Source: Cymodocea nodosa (Eukaryota; Streptophyta; Magnoliopsida; Alismatales; Cymodoceaceae). From it: DNA of 64,000 nt. The notes below the pieces were generated by a model that was given only the letters and a program-made list of their open reading frames with translations, made no database searches and was not told where the DNA came from. Location: NCBI GenBank assembly GCA_036874045.1, contig CM072335.1, positions 5,104,001-5,168,000 on the forward strand, read 5' to 3'. Both the position numbers and the translations under genes were made by a program. Below, in pieces: positions 1-9,683 of the stretch (positions are counted from its first letter, which is position 1; each line of letters begins with the position of its first letter).

Positions 1-1573
1 CTTAGAAAAGTTTAGATCATATCTGATTGGAGCTAAAGTAATAGTATACACAGATCATTCAGCTCTAAAACATCTAATAAAGAAAAAAGAGACTAAGCCT
101 AGATTGATCTGATGGATATTATTATTACAAGAATTTGATTTAGAAATTAAAGATAAAAAAGGTTGTGAGAATGTAGTAGCAAATCATTTATCAAGATTAC
201 AAATAGAAAAATCAAATATTGAAATTAAGGATAATTTTCCTGATGAACAATTAATGACCATCAACACAATACCTTGGTATGCAGACGTAGTTAATTATTT
301 AGTTACTGGTCTAACACCTAAGGATTGGAAAAGACAGTATAAGAAATTGTTTTTCTAAAGAATAAAATATTACTATTGGGAAGACCCATACTTATTTAAG
401 AAATGTCTTGATCTGGTTTTAAGGAGGTGTGTTCCAGAAACTGAATATCCGAGCATATTGTCTTTCTATCATGACCAAGCTTGTGGAGGGCATTTTGGTT
501 TAAGGAAAACTGCTGCAAAAATTCTGCAATGTGGATTTTATTGGCCAATACTATTCAAAGATGCTCATAAATATTGCTTAAGTTGTTTAAGATGTCAACA
601 AATAAGAAGAATATCAAAGAGGAATATGATGCCTCTTAATCCTATTGTTGAGGTTGAAATCTTTGATGTGTGTGGAATAGATTTTATGGGTTCATTTCCT
701 ATGTCTAATCAATTTAATTACATATTGTTGGGGGTGGATTATGTATCTAAATGGATAGAAGCTATTCCTACAAAAACTAATGACAACAAAGTGGTAATAC
801 AATTTATAAGAACCAATATATTTGCCAAATTTGGAATACCTAAAGATTATCAGTGATAGAGGAACTCATTTCTGTAATAGAAGTTTTGAAGCCTTAATGA
901 AGAAATATGGAGTAAACCACAAAATTGCAACATCATATCATCCGCAAACAAGTGGACAAGTAGAAAGTGCAAACAAACAAATTAAGTTAATCTTAGAAAA
1001 AGTAGTAAATCCTACTAGAACAGATTAGGCTAATAGATTGATAGATGCACTTTGGGCTTATAGACTGCTTATAAAATGAGCTTAGATATGTCACCTTTTA
1101 GGCTAGTATATGGAAAAAGTTGTCATTTACTAGCTAAAATAGAACATAAAGCTTATTGGGCATTAAAAACTCTAAACACTAATTTAAATCAAGCTGTTGA
1201 AAATAGAAAAATGTAATTAATTGAATTAGAAGAATTTAGAAATGAAGCTTATTCAAAGAAAGTAAGAGAAAAAGAGAAAATGAAATTCTAGCATGATAGA
1301 AAAATTATTCCAAAAAGCTTTGAAATAGGACAAGAAGTATATCTTTATATAGCTAGACTCCATAACCATCTAGGAAAATTAAGATCTAGATGGGTAGGAC
1401 CTTACATAGTTCGAAATATTTATCCTTATGGAGCTATTAAAATTGAAAATCCTAAAAATCAAAATATATTTAAAGTAAATGGACAAAGACTTAGACCTAT
1501 TCTGAAAACACCAAAAAGCTCCTTTGGAATTATAGAAGAAGTCAGAGTAGAGGACTACTCGAGCTTTACTTAG
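1..1573 (+). pseudogene. Athila-like pol, RNase H tail and integrase (copy W)
   Basis: Ty3/gypsy polyprotein C-terminus. The RNase H tail (about 1-115, 'DHSALKHL') leads into integrase. The zinc-binding HHCC motif runs from 'HDQACGGHFG' (about 470) to 'CLRCQQ' (about 590-603). The catalytic triad is D in 'GIDFMG' (about 678), D in 'SDRGTHF' (about 855) and E in 'GQVESANKQ' (about 960). The C-terminal part ends in 'VGPYIVRNIYPYGAI' and 'VNGQRLRPIL', wording typical of the Athila lineage, and there is no chromodomain. Integrase would insert the cDNA into the host genome. It is broken: an in-frame TGA at about 110, a 2-bp deletion near 845 relative to the copy at 58,560, and TAG at 1026. The stop TAG at 1571-1573 matches the one at 59,278-59,280. 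The 5' part lies left of the window. Confidence 0.93.
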
Positions 1574-1639
1574 TAAAAAAATCAGTTTTTATGTTTATTT
1601 AAAAAAATAAAAAAATTATAAAATATAAAAATCGTTGCG

Positions 1640-1800
1640 GTTCAACCAACTGGATCCATCGGTATGACCGGAACATAAAAAATATGTATATTAATTTTCA
1701 GAAAAAAATGTTGGTTTTACCGAAACATAGTATCAGTTCAATTGGAAAAAAATTAGGTTTGACCGAAACATAGTATCGATTAAATCGGTAATAAATAAAA
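1640..1800 (+). repeat. CCGAAACATAGTATC repeat block after integrase
   Basis: Non-coding spacer directly after pol. The motif ACCGAAACATAGTATC occurs twice, and related GACCGGAACATA also occurs, each followed by a partial reverse complement such as ATCGATTAAATCGGT. The homologous block is at 59,390-59,530, and longer versions occupy 31,400-32,010 (reverse) and 33,250-34,350. The function is unknown; the inverted character suggests structured RNA. Confidence 0.6.
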
Positions 1801-1854
1801 AAATAGAAAAACTATTATCTGTAGTATTTTTATTATTATATCTATTTGTATGGG

Positions 1855-1965
1855 GAGTCCATTGAGTTACGCTTAACTCAATGAGCATACTCCGTTGAGT
1901 CTTGAGTTATTCAACGAGCTTATTCCATTGAGTTAACTGTAACTTAACGGAGTACTGTAGCTAAG
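1855..1965 (+). promoter_or_regulatory. Palindrome cassette between pol and ORFX (copy W)
   Basis: Array of short imperfect palindromes built from TTGAGTTA and TAACTCAA arms, for example ATTGAGTTACGCTTAACTCA and CCATTGAGTTAACTGTAACT. The homologous array at 59,583-59,745 has the better preserved CGTTGAGTTA / TAACTCAACG arms. A telo-box-like TAGGGTTTT follows at about 2047, before the ORFX start. The regulatory role is inferred. Confidence 0.5.
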
Positions 1966-2134
1966 ACCGCGGATGAAATAGTAATAGTTGGTTCAAGAAA
2001 TGACCTGATTACCCGCCTAAACTTAGGGCTTATTTAAACTAAAACCTAGGGTTTTGGGGGCATTATCTGGCAAATCATTTAGAATCTAGAACATTAGAAA
2101 TCAAAGCGATTCTGTGCTATTGTGTAACTCCACG

Positions 2135-4341
2135 ATGAGGAATATGACGCCTGAATTCTGGGAAGATGCTGTGGACACCGCATAGTTTCTAAAGGAATCT
2201 GAAGAATGGCACATGCGGCAAAAGATCTGGAATATAACAAGAGAGAAAGAGCTACAAAATGTAGAATCAGAACTCTTTAACTTGAGGAAAGTTTTAGTTG
2301 AGTTAGAAATACAAATACCACAGATAATGGAGACACGAGTTAGAGTGGCAACTGAAATTGTAGTTAGCAAAGAAAGAAAAATTCGGCCAAACAATGAAGT
2401 AGCCCTAGAGCTAATTCAACGTAAAGCCATATTGTGGTTTAAGAAACGCATTGCTGGTCAAGGAAGCTGGGCAATATGGGAGCAGCAACGAGCAAGAGAA
2501 TAAGAAGAATCAACTACTAAAAGACCTGTTCCTAAGGAACAATAATCAGGACCTCCAGTTCAGCCAACAGAACCATTGCCACGATTAGCATTTGTTTGGC
2601 TGAGAACTAATGAAGAAGAGAAAGAATTTACTAGTTTGGTCAAAACAGCAAGAGACCAAGGTGATACTCAAGAAATAGCTACAGCTAAGGCACATATTTT
2701 ATATGATGCCATTAAGAGAAGAAGGGTCGAAGAAAAGATGAGGGCCCAATACAAAATAAAAGTTGAATAGCATTAGGCAGCAACTAAATCAAGTGCTGCA
2801 AGAGAAGCTGAGGCTGGTCCTTCGAGACCAGTAATTATCGAGAAAGTTAAACAGGAGGAGCCAGTACCTATGGCTCGAAGGCCTGTAGAGCCTACTTTTG
2901 TAGATTTAATTTCAGAAGAAGAAGAGGAAGAACAGACACAATTAATCAGAAAAAGGAAAGGAAAAGCAAAAGTGCCTAAAAATAGAGAGGAAATTAAATC
3001 TAAAGTACCAATTTTCACAGGGCCTGTGGAGTAAATTTTTATAAACCTGCTATCCGATTCTGAGGAGCAGGAGGAGCTACAGTAGGAGGAGCAAAGACAA
3101 GAAGAAAATCAGGCTAAAATTAGTCTACAGCCTATACAAGAAGAAACAGAAATTAGGGCAGAAACTGAATTGCCCGTAACTCTATCTCAATCTGTTACAG
3201 AATCAGAAATAACAATAATAGAACAGATTGTTAGTCAAGAGGAAGAAGAAAGAGTAGAAAATGAAGAGGCTAAAAGAAGCCATTTGGACAAAAATAACTT
3301 CACAGATTCCACTAAGGAGCAAGAAACTCTTCAGCAATTTATGGAAAGAATTCAAGATAGAGTGGAGAGTTCTACCGGCTCACCACCACAAACAGAAACA
3401 AAAATTCAGGAATCTGTAGAGAATGTTCAAATGTAGCCTATAGAAGAGGAAGAGCAAGAACAAACCCCTCTGGAACAACAAAGTCACCTTCTTGACCCGA
3501 CTGAAACAACAATTTTGAATGAAGTAGATTTTTGGAGTTAGGAAGCATATACCAAATATCAAGAAATTAGAGGTTACGATATTATTTATAGTAGACCAGT
3601 AAATTGGGATGGAATGCAAGAAATCAAAGATTTATTTGAATTCCAAGGTCTACTGCAGTTCATTTCTCAAGAAAGAGGGCTTACAGTTTATGAGAATTTT
3701 GTGTCTTGTTTTTATGCGAATTTAAGAGACTGAGAAGGAGGATTAATTTCCAACGTGGAGGAAGCTGATATACAGATAACACTGGAGCTTCTCCACAACA
3801 TTTTTGGTTTAAAGAATGAAGGAATAAAAATTTTGAAAGACACAACTGCAGTCTAGTGGACATAACAGCAAATTAAGGATTGTTTAGCTATCAACTTGGT
3901 GTGCCTTTATTAAACAGATTGAAGCATATAAATGGTAAAGCACACATGGTAGCTAACATTCTGATTAAGAATATTTATCAATGACAAGGCCATGACATAG
4001 AATTAAGTCAATTTGTCAAATGGGCCACTTATGCAGTTGTAAACAGGATTCAAATAAATTGGTCTGCAGTTTTTATCTCCAAGCTGAAAGCAGTAAAGAA
4101 AAAATTATTTTATGGAGATTTGATTCCATTGCAGATGGTGGATTGTATTGATTTCACGAAATAGGCATCAAAAAGGATCAGATCCAGAACCATTTCAGTG
4201 AAAGAATACAGAAATTTTGTAGCTACAGAGCTAGTTGTACCTTCTAGAGGAATTACAGAAGCTGTAGAAAGAATTAATCAATTAGAACTTCAATTAGAAA
4301 AACTCCAGAACGAAGTAGATGAACTTTGGAATAGAGATTAA
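2135..4341 (+). pseudogene. ORFX, FYANL-domain protein of the Athila-like element (copy W)
   Basis: About 735 codons counted through several stops. The start ATG at 2135 is aligned with ATG 59,900 in copy E. The N-terminal third is helical and charged ('VSKERKIRPNNEVALELIQ'). The middle is acidic with runs of E and the recurring phrase 'DLISEEEEEE' or 'NLLSDSEE'. The C-terminal third contains 'LFEFQGLLQFIS' and 'CFYANLRD', resembling the domain Pfam calls putative plant transposon protein, and ends in a leucine/glutamate coiled coil. I see no signal peptide or membrane segment, so this is not an obvious envelope-like protein although it sits in the env position after pol. Stops such as TAG near 3540 match CAG in copy E. 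A frameshift occurs near 3895. Role unknown. Confidence 0.72.
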
Positions 4342-4778
4342 ATTGTATTGTTCGTCTACTTGTATAAAATCGTATAAAAAATTGTATGATGTATTTGTAC
4401 TATAAATTGATTCATATTAATGAATATAAATTTTTCAGATGCAATTTTCATACATGTTTTGGATGTGAAAATGAAATGTATTGAATGTTATATATATTTT
4501 GTGGAAAATTATGAATGAATGTTTAATAGATTTACAATTTGCTGAATGACAAGATAAATGCTTAAAAATTTTTGCATGTTGCAAGGTAAAATGTAAATTC
4601 TGCATAACATAAAATGACCTGCAAGTTAAATCTTTATATAATGTTCAGATTTAAATGAATTTTGATTAGAATGATGCATTAATGACATAGATTTAACTTT
4701 ATTTCAGTTAGCAGAATGAAAAAGAAAAAAAAAATAGAGAGGTACTTACGAGGAGTAAAACTTAGAAGTTGTCAAGTG
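4342..4778 (+). other. AT-rich spacer after ORFX
   Basis: No coding potential. Strongly A/T-rich, with ATGAATG and TTGCATG-type repeats. It aligns by eye with 62,116-62,560 in copy E, so it is a conserved part of the element and not random flank. Confidence 0.6.
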
Positions 4779-4955
4779 TTAACTCAACGAAGTAAGTTCG
4801 TTGAGTTAAACTTAACTCGACGAGGTCAGTAATATAATATAAGATCACTCCGTTGAGTTATTTGTAACTCAACGAAGTTAGTCTGTGGAGTTAGCAACAG
4901 TAGCCAACTGTGCTCCGTTGAGTTATCTGTAACTCAATGAGGTTAGTTCATGGAT
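4779..4955 (+). promoter_or_regulatory. Palindrome cassette between ORFX and gag (copy W)
   Basis: Three to four palindromic units with TTGAGTTA/TAACTCAA arms, including CGTTGAGTTATTTGTAACTC near 4853. The same position in copy E (62,565-62,745) carries CGTTGAGTTA, a four-base spacer and TAACTCAACG, a perfect 10-bp stem. The cassette directly precedes the gag leader. Role inferred. Confidence 0.55.
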
Positions 4956-5068
4956 TAAGTAGAACGGTTATTCTTTTAACCACGAATGAAACTTCGTCGG
5001 TTTAACGGTTACCAAAATTTGAAATTAGTAATGGTACACGTACCCATAAAAACAGGAACCACGATGCA

Positions 5069-5093
5069 CGTTGCAAGACACATTCTTGCAACG
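5069..5093 (+). promoter_or_regulatory. Perfect hairpin in gag leader
   Basis: Arm CGTTGCAAGA, loop CACAT, arm TCTTGCAACG: a perfect 10-bp stem about 200 nt upstream of the gag ATG. Copy E has identical arms with loop CACGT at 62,857-62,881. The reverse copy near 28,300-28,330 keeps only a weakened version. Candidate RNA structure for packaging or translation; inferred. Confidence 0.55.
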
Positions 5094-5120
5094 AGATTTA
5101 TTCACTTTATGGATGTGCAT

Positions 5121-5133
5121 TATATATATAAAA
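5121..5133 (+). promoter_or_regulatory. TATA-like box upstream of gag
   Basis: TATATATATAAAA lies about 160 nt before the gag ATG at 5292, preceded at about 5034 by an ACGT-core box (GGTACACGTACC). Both are kept in copy E (box 62,909-62,921). In the reverse copy the corresponding place has TATAAAAG (28,260-28,267, minus). Candidate internal promoter for gag. Confidence 0.45.
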
Positions 5134-5291
5134 CAGAATGTTATTTACGAGTTAGCAGCACTTTTAAAAGAAAGGAGAATGCGTCGGAGGAACTGGAAGG
5201 AGAAGCAGCTGATTCAACTTCATCTGACAAAAAATATTTATTGAATGGAAAGCTTCAGACTGGTATGGAATTAATCTTCTGCTATTTATTT

Positions 5292-6635
5292 ATGAGCACA
5301 TGGACCCATTCTCTAAGCACTAAACGATTAGTAAGAACACCTACCTAGGAATTTTCATCGCAGAGGAGTACTGAAAAATTTTCTAAACTGAACTTTAACG
5401 AAATTCTTTAGGGTGTAGCTAACCTTTCTTTAAAAGAGAACGTAGAAATGGCTATTCCAGTAGAAAAATCATTAGGAGACATTCTGTATCCTGAATTAGT
5501 TGATGAACCTTCATGTATTTGATTGCCAAACTTTGAGGGAGATAGGTTTGAACTGAAATCTAATTATATTAGTCAATTGCCACATTTTCATGGATTAGAA
5601 AGAGAGGATGCCTATTATTTCCATAGAGAATTTAATGAAGTTTGTCAAATGATGAAAATGCCGAACATGAGTATAAATGCTATTAAACTTAGATATATCC
5701 CTTTTTCTTTAAAAGAAATAGCTAAGAGATGGTTATATACTCTATTACTTGATTCAATTTCTACATGGAATGAATTTTGCTCTGTTTTTCTGAAAAAATA
5801 TTATCCAACACATCAAATGATTAAAAAGAAGAAAGAAATCTTAATGTGTAGCCAAAAACAAGGTGAATCATTCTGGAAATATTTTGAAAGATTTAAAGAT
5901 TTATTGACTCAATGTCTACATCATGCAATGAGTAAGGCACAATTAATAGGTATAATTTATGAAGGCATAGATGTTTCAACAAAATCTTTATTAGAATCTA
6001 CTTGTCAAAATGGATTTTTAAAGTTATGTAGTGAAGAAGCATAGGCATATTTAGAAAACTTTGCAAAAAGAACTGCACAGTGGGAAAACTCGGTTGAAGC
6101 TATTGTAGATAAAAAAATATTGCCAAGAGGAATGCATGAAATAGATTCAAGTACTATGCTTGAGGTGAAATTAAATGAATTAACAAAGAAAATAGAAGAG
6201 TTATCATTAAATCAAAAGCTAGCAGAAAAGAATGCAAACATAAATGATTTAGATATTATTTATGCTAGAAACCAGAGAGATAACTTGGGAAATTCTTATA
6301 ACCCTAATTGGAGAAATCACCCGAATTTATCTTGGAGAAGCAACAATTTCCAAGGAGGAGAAAATGTAAATAAGAAGAATATAAGTTATGAAGCATTACT
6401 GGAACAAGGATCTAGAATAGAGAAATTAGAAAAGATAATCCAACAATTAAACAATCGTCTAGATTTTGTATTTGGAAATGCTGTAATTCAAAATCAGAAT
6501 AGAAATATACCACTTAGACAGAAGGAACCAATGGAAGTTAGACCTACTAGAGGATTGCTAATACAAGCAATGCCTAACCTTGTCAATAGATCTGTTAATG
6601 AAATTGATACCTCTTCTAGGAGGGTAGCTGAATGA
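5292..6635 (+). pseudogene. Gag capsid protein of the Athila-like element (copy W)
   Basis: About 447 codons. ATG 5292 ('MSTWTHSLSTKRL') is chosen because copy E (63,081) and the reverse copy (28,074) start identically. The Retrotrans_gag capsid region spans about residues 75-260: 'LPHFHGLEREDAYYFHREF', 'KRWLYTLLLDSISTW', 'GESFWKYFERFKDLLTQC'. Then come a Lys/Glu coiled coil and the Athila-type phrase 'SYNPNWRNHPNLSW'. No CCHC zinc knuckle is present; that motif is instead encoded upstream of protease (53,278 in copy E). In-frame stops at 5346, 5409, 5520 and 6042 all correspond to CAG, TGG or CGA in copy E. The oddity is its place: downstream of pol and ORFX, whereas Athila gag normally opens the polyprotein. 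Confidence 0.88.
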
Positions 6636-6689
6636 AGCAGCATATCTAAAGCAACTATTTGTATATATATATGTTTTTATTTATAATTA

Positions 6690-6768
6690 ATAGTATCGTA
6701 GAGTTAGTCCTTAACTCAACGAACTTAGTCCGTTGAGTTATGCTTTAACTCCACGAGGGTGTGCAGTA
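6690..6768 (+). promoter_or_regulatory. Palindrome cassette between gag and F-box ORF
   Basis: GAGTTAGTCCTTAACTCAAC followed by CGTTGAGTTATGCTTTAACT: two palindromic units with the same arms as the cassettes at 1855 and 4779. The reverse copy has the equivalent at 26,585-26,660. A TATATATATAT run lies just upstream (about 6661). Confidence 0.5.
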
Positions 6769-6824
6769 GTTATGTTAATTTTTGTCTCTGCTAAATTTTT
6801 GTTTACATTATACAAAATCGACAA

Positions 6825-7937
6825 ATGAAATTGATGCAATTACCGTTGGATGCACTAAGGGAAGTACTAAGTAATTTATCAGCTAAAGATCTATGCAGGC
6901 TGTGTTATGTATCAAAAGAAATTAAAGACTGTATTGAAGAAAAATATTTTCAAGGACTACAAGCTACAAAAATGACTAAGATTAGAGATGGATTTAGATG
7001 GAGGTCATTTAATCGTAGTTCAAATACCCATGAATATCTGGCTATGGAAGAAACTACTGGAATTCCACCCAATACATTAGATGAAGGATTAATCATATAC
7101 AAGATGAGACCAAGGTATGCAAGTTTATTATTACCTGATATTTTGATAAGAAATCCTATAACAAGAGAAGAATGGAATATAGGAAGACCTAATAGATTTG
7201 AAATACCAACAGTAAATTATGGATCGGCTTTGATATTTTCTGATAAAAATTCTACAATTCCTGAAAGATTATATTATTGGAGACCTATAGGAAATTGGGG
7301 TGAAGATTTACGCTTAAGTGTGTATAATTTTTTGAATAGATCTTGGAATGAAAATATTATGATATATCTGGGATGGAAATCATTAATTAACCAAACACAT
7401 GTCATACTTGATGGATATATATATCTAGTCACAGATATATCAATTGTATTTGGATCTGATTTATACATAGTGAGCATAGACAGTTATGATGAATATATAG
7501 AAATTTTACCTATACCGAGTGAAATAGCTAAACCACCATCTATAGAATTTAATAAAATTCAAATAGGAATGTGGTATAATGAAGAAGATGATCCTACTTT
7601 ATGTCTGATAAGATGGTGGGATGAACTGATGAAATTTCAAATATGGATTATGGAAGACATAAATGAATGGAAGTGAAAAGAGGAGTATATTGAAATAGAT
7701 CTAGAAATAGAAATTACTACATTACCCTGGAATCAAAAAGGATCCATTTCTGCATTTCATATCATTAATGGTAATACACTTGTATTTGGAATTTATAATA
7801 TATTACACGTTTACAAATTAAGAAAGAATAAGAACTACATTAAAACAGAATTAATAGCAAGAAGAATTATGCCTAAAAAGTTTGCTTGGACTGATACATT
7901 TATTCCATTTGTTCCTACTTTTCAATCATGTTCTTAA
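6825..7937 (+). pseudogene. F-box protein ORF carried by the Athila-like element
   Basis: 370 codons, open except for one TGA at 7674-7676. N-terminal F-box, residues about 4-45: 'LPLDALREVLSNLSAKDLC' then 'RLCYVSKEIKD'. The rest resembles plant F-box-associated propeller regions ('RNPITREEWNIG'). F-box proteins bind SKP1 in SCF ubiquitin ligases and select substrates. It has no introns. It sits between gag and the 3' polypurine tract on the same strand. A second, truncated copy at 20,622-21,118 (minus) holds the same place in copy M, so capture predates the split of these copies. It is much less broken than its neighbouring gag and ORFX. Met 6834 is an alternative start. The substrate is unknown. 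Confidence 0.8.
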
Positions 7938-9663
7938 GCTGTGATTTTGTGTGTTTAATGTTGTGTGTATTCTACGTTTATTTTTAGAAAAAATATAGTT
8001 TTCATTTTATTTTATAAAACAAAAAAAAACAAAATATCAATCCAGTTTGTTAGTATCTATTCTAGGAAACCAACTGGCTTGCTTGTAAGCCACCAGAGGT
8101 ATAGGAGCTTGGGTTCCACACAAGACACTGATTTATTAATATCTGTTAAATGTTATTTTGTTTTATATTCTACTTTTATCTGTGAATGAATAGTTTTCCA
8201 TAATCAAAAATCGAAATATGTAGAAGAAGATACAAACGAAACAAGGTATGTAACCAATTACTTATCCTGAATTTTAAATCAAACAAAACTGTATTCATGC
8301 CTGCTACAATTATTGTACTTATTGTCAAATCTTTTACATTGAGGACAATGCAAAATGTAGGTATGGGGGGGAGGTAATTAAAGTAACAGCCATGTAAGTT
8401 TGTTAATTAAAGGAATTAAAATGGTACTGCAAAGTTGTGGAAATTGAAAATTTTTATGGACTTGCTGTAACTATCTGATAATTGAGACTATAAAATTTTT
8501 ATAATCTATAACTGCTTGAATGTTATATTTAGAAGGTTATATAAGATGTTATAGAATTTACTATTTATGCAAATCTAGATATAGTATCTTATGTTTTTTT
8601 TCTGAATTTCATGAGTTTAACAATTTCACGATTTTAAAATGAAATCAGAATACTTAATGAAAAATCAATAAATTATCTGAAGTCCTAAAGGAGCTGAGAT
8701 GTGAATTCTAGATTAAATGAAACGCATATGATTAAAGATACATTTCATTTGACTGATTGAACTTGTAGAATGATTTATGTGTAGATTTTATTAAACTACA
8801 AAAAAAATATGAGCTCATTGTTATGGATTCATATTTCAGTAAATGATAGAAGCAGGGCTATATTAGATTGGTGATTACTGCATCTGTATTAATGAAATAC
8901 GTACATATACAGTATGTGATTAATGCTTTGTTTTGTGTGTATTTTGAAAAAAAAAAAAAAAGTAAAATTTTTTTTGAGAGTTTATTGACTTGTTTGATTA
9001 CGTGACATTTGTACTTGAGCAGATAGGTCTGTAAGGATTGTTGACCTGAAAAATGACTCTTGAAATCTGACAACCTAAGATCCTGATCAAATCTAGGATT
9101 GTTGACTGAAAGCTCGTTACATGGGTACATTAGAAAGCTCTTGTATGATTCAAGCTTGTCAAATTAACTTTTAAAGTACAAATATATATATATATATATA
9201 CATATACTGTTCTGAAAAGATACAAGTGTTTTGTAAAATACAGATATCTTATGAATCGAGTATATTTTCTGTTATCTAGAATTGCTGTAATATGAATCTG
9301 GAATTGACTTTTGAAGTTGTTTAATGGAGATACAATTCTTTATTCTACTTGTCTTAATCATATTGAATTGGATTGTAATTTGATTCGTATGTTGTTGAAA
9401 TTTCTTATAGAAATCTTATTAGAAAATTCAGGATGGCAAATGATGAAAAGAAGAACAAACAATAATATAATTAACACCTATGTGATGATGATATACTTTA
9501 TATGTAATTTACATATATTCTAAGTATATTTACAGGTTGATTACTGAAACATATAGAATATATATTCTTATGCTGAACAGAAGGAAAAAGAAAGAAGAAG
9601 AATTAGTTATAGCACTTTTTGAAAGACCAATTAATTAGATCTTAGTTTGCTAAGAGACAAGCA
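7938..9663 (+). other. 3' non-coding region of copy W
   Basis: About 1.7 kb, AT-rich, with no supported gene. It holds a (TA)n run at about 9183-9202, an A-run near 8950 and an internal polypurine motif (separate entry). Small ORFs here have no recognisable similarity. Confidence 0.6.
8337..8376 (+). promoter_or_regulatory. Internal Athila-type polypurine motif
   Basis: ATTGAGGACAATGCAAAATG is followed by TAGGTATGGGGGGGAGG. This GAGGACAATGC...GGGGG signature is characteristic of Athila elements near the 3' polypurine tract. It lies 1.3 kb upstream of the terminal PPT at 9669, so it may be a second priming site or a relic. Confidence 0.65.
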
Positions 9664-9683
9664 AAATTTAGGTATGGGGGAAG
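9664..9683 (+). promoter_or_regulatory. 3' polypurine tract of copy W
   Basis: AAATTTAGGTATGGGGGAAG directly abuts the LTR start TGTTTAGAATG. It primes plus-strand DNA synthesis and fixes the LTR boundary. Confidence 0.8.

Noticed and set aside
2101..2394. Minus-strand ORF opposite ORFX (also at 59,866-60,159)
   Set aside because: Present in both copies only because the plus-strand ORF is conserved; no independent evidence.
2135..4341. ORFX as a retroviral-type envelope gene
   Set aside because: The position fits, but no signal peptide, transmembrane segment or cleavage site is visible.
4986..5291. Upstream in-frame extension of gag
   Set aside because: Copy E has no matching open frame here and all three copies share the later ATG; treated as leader.
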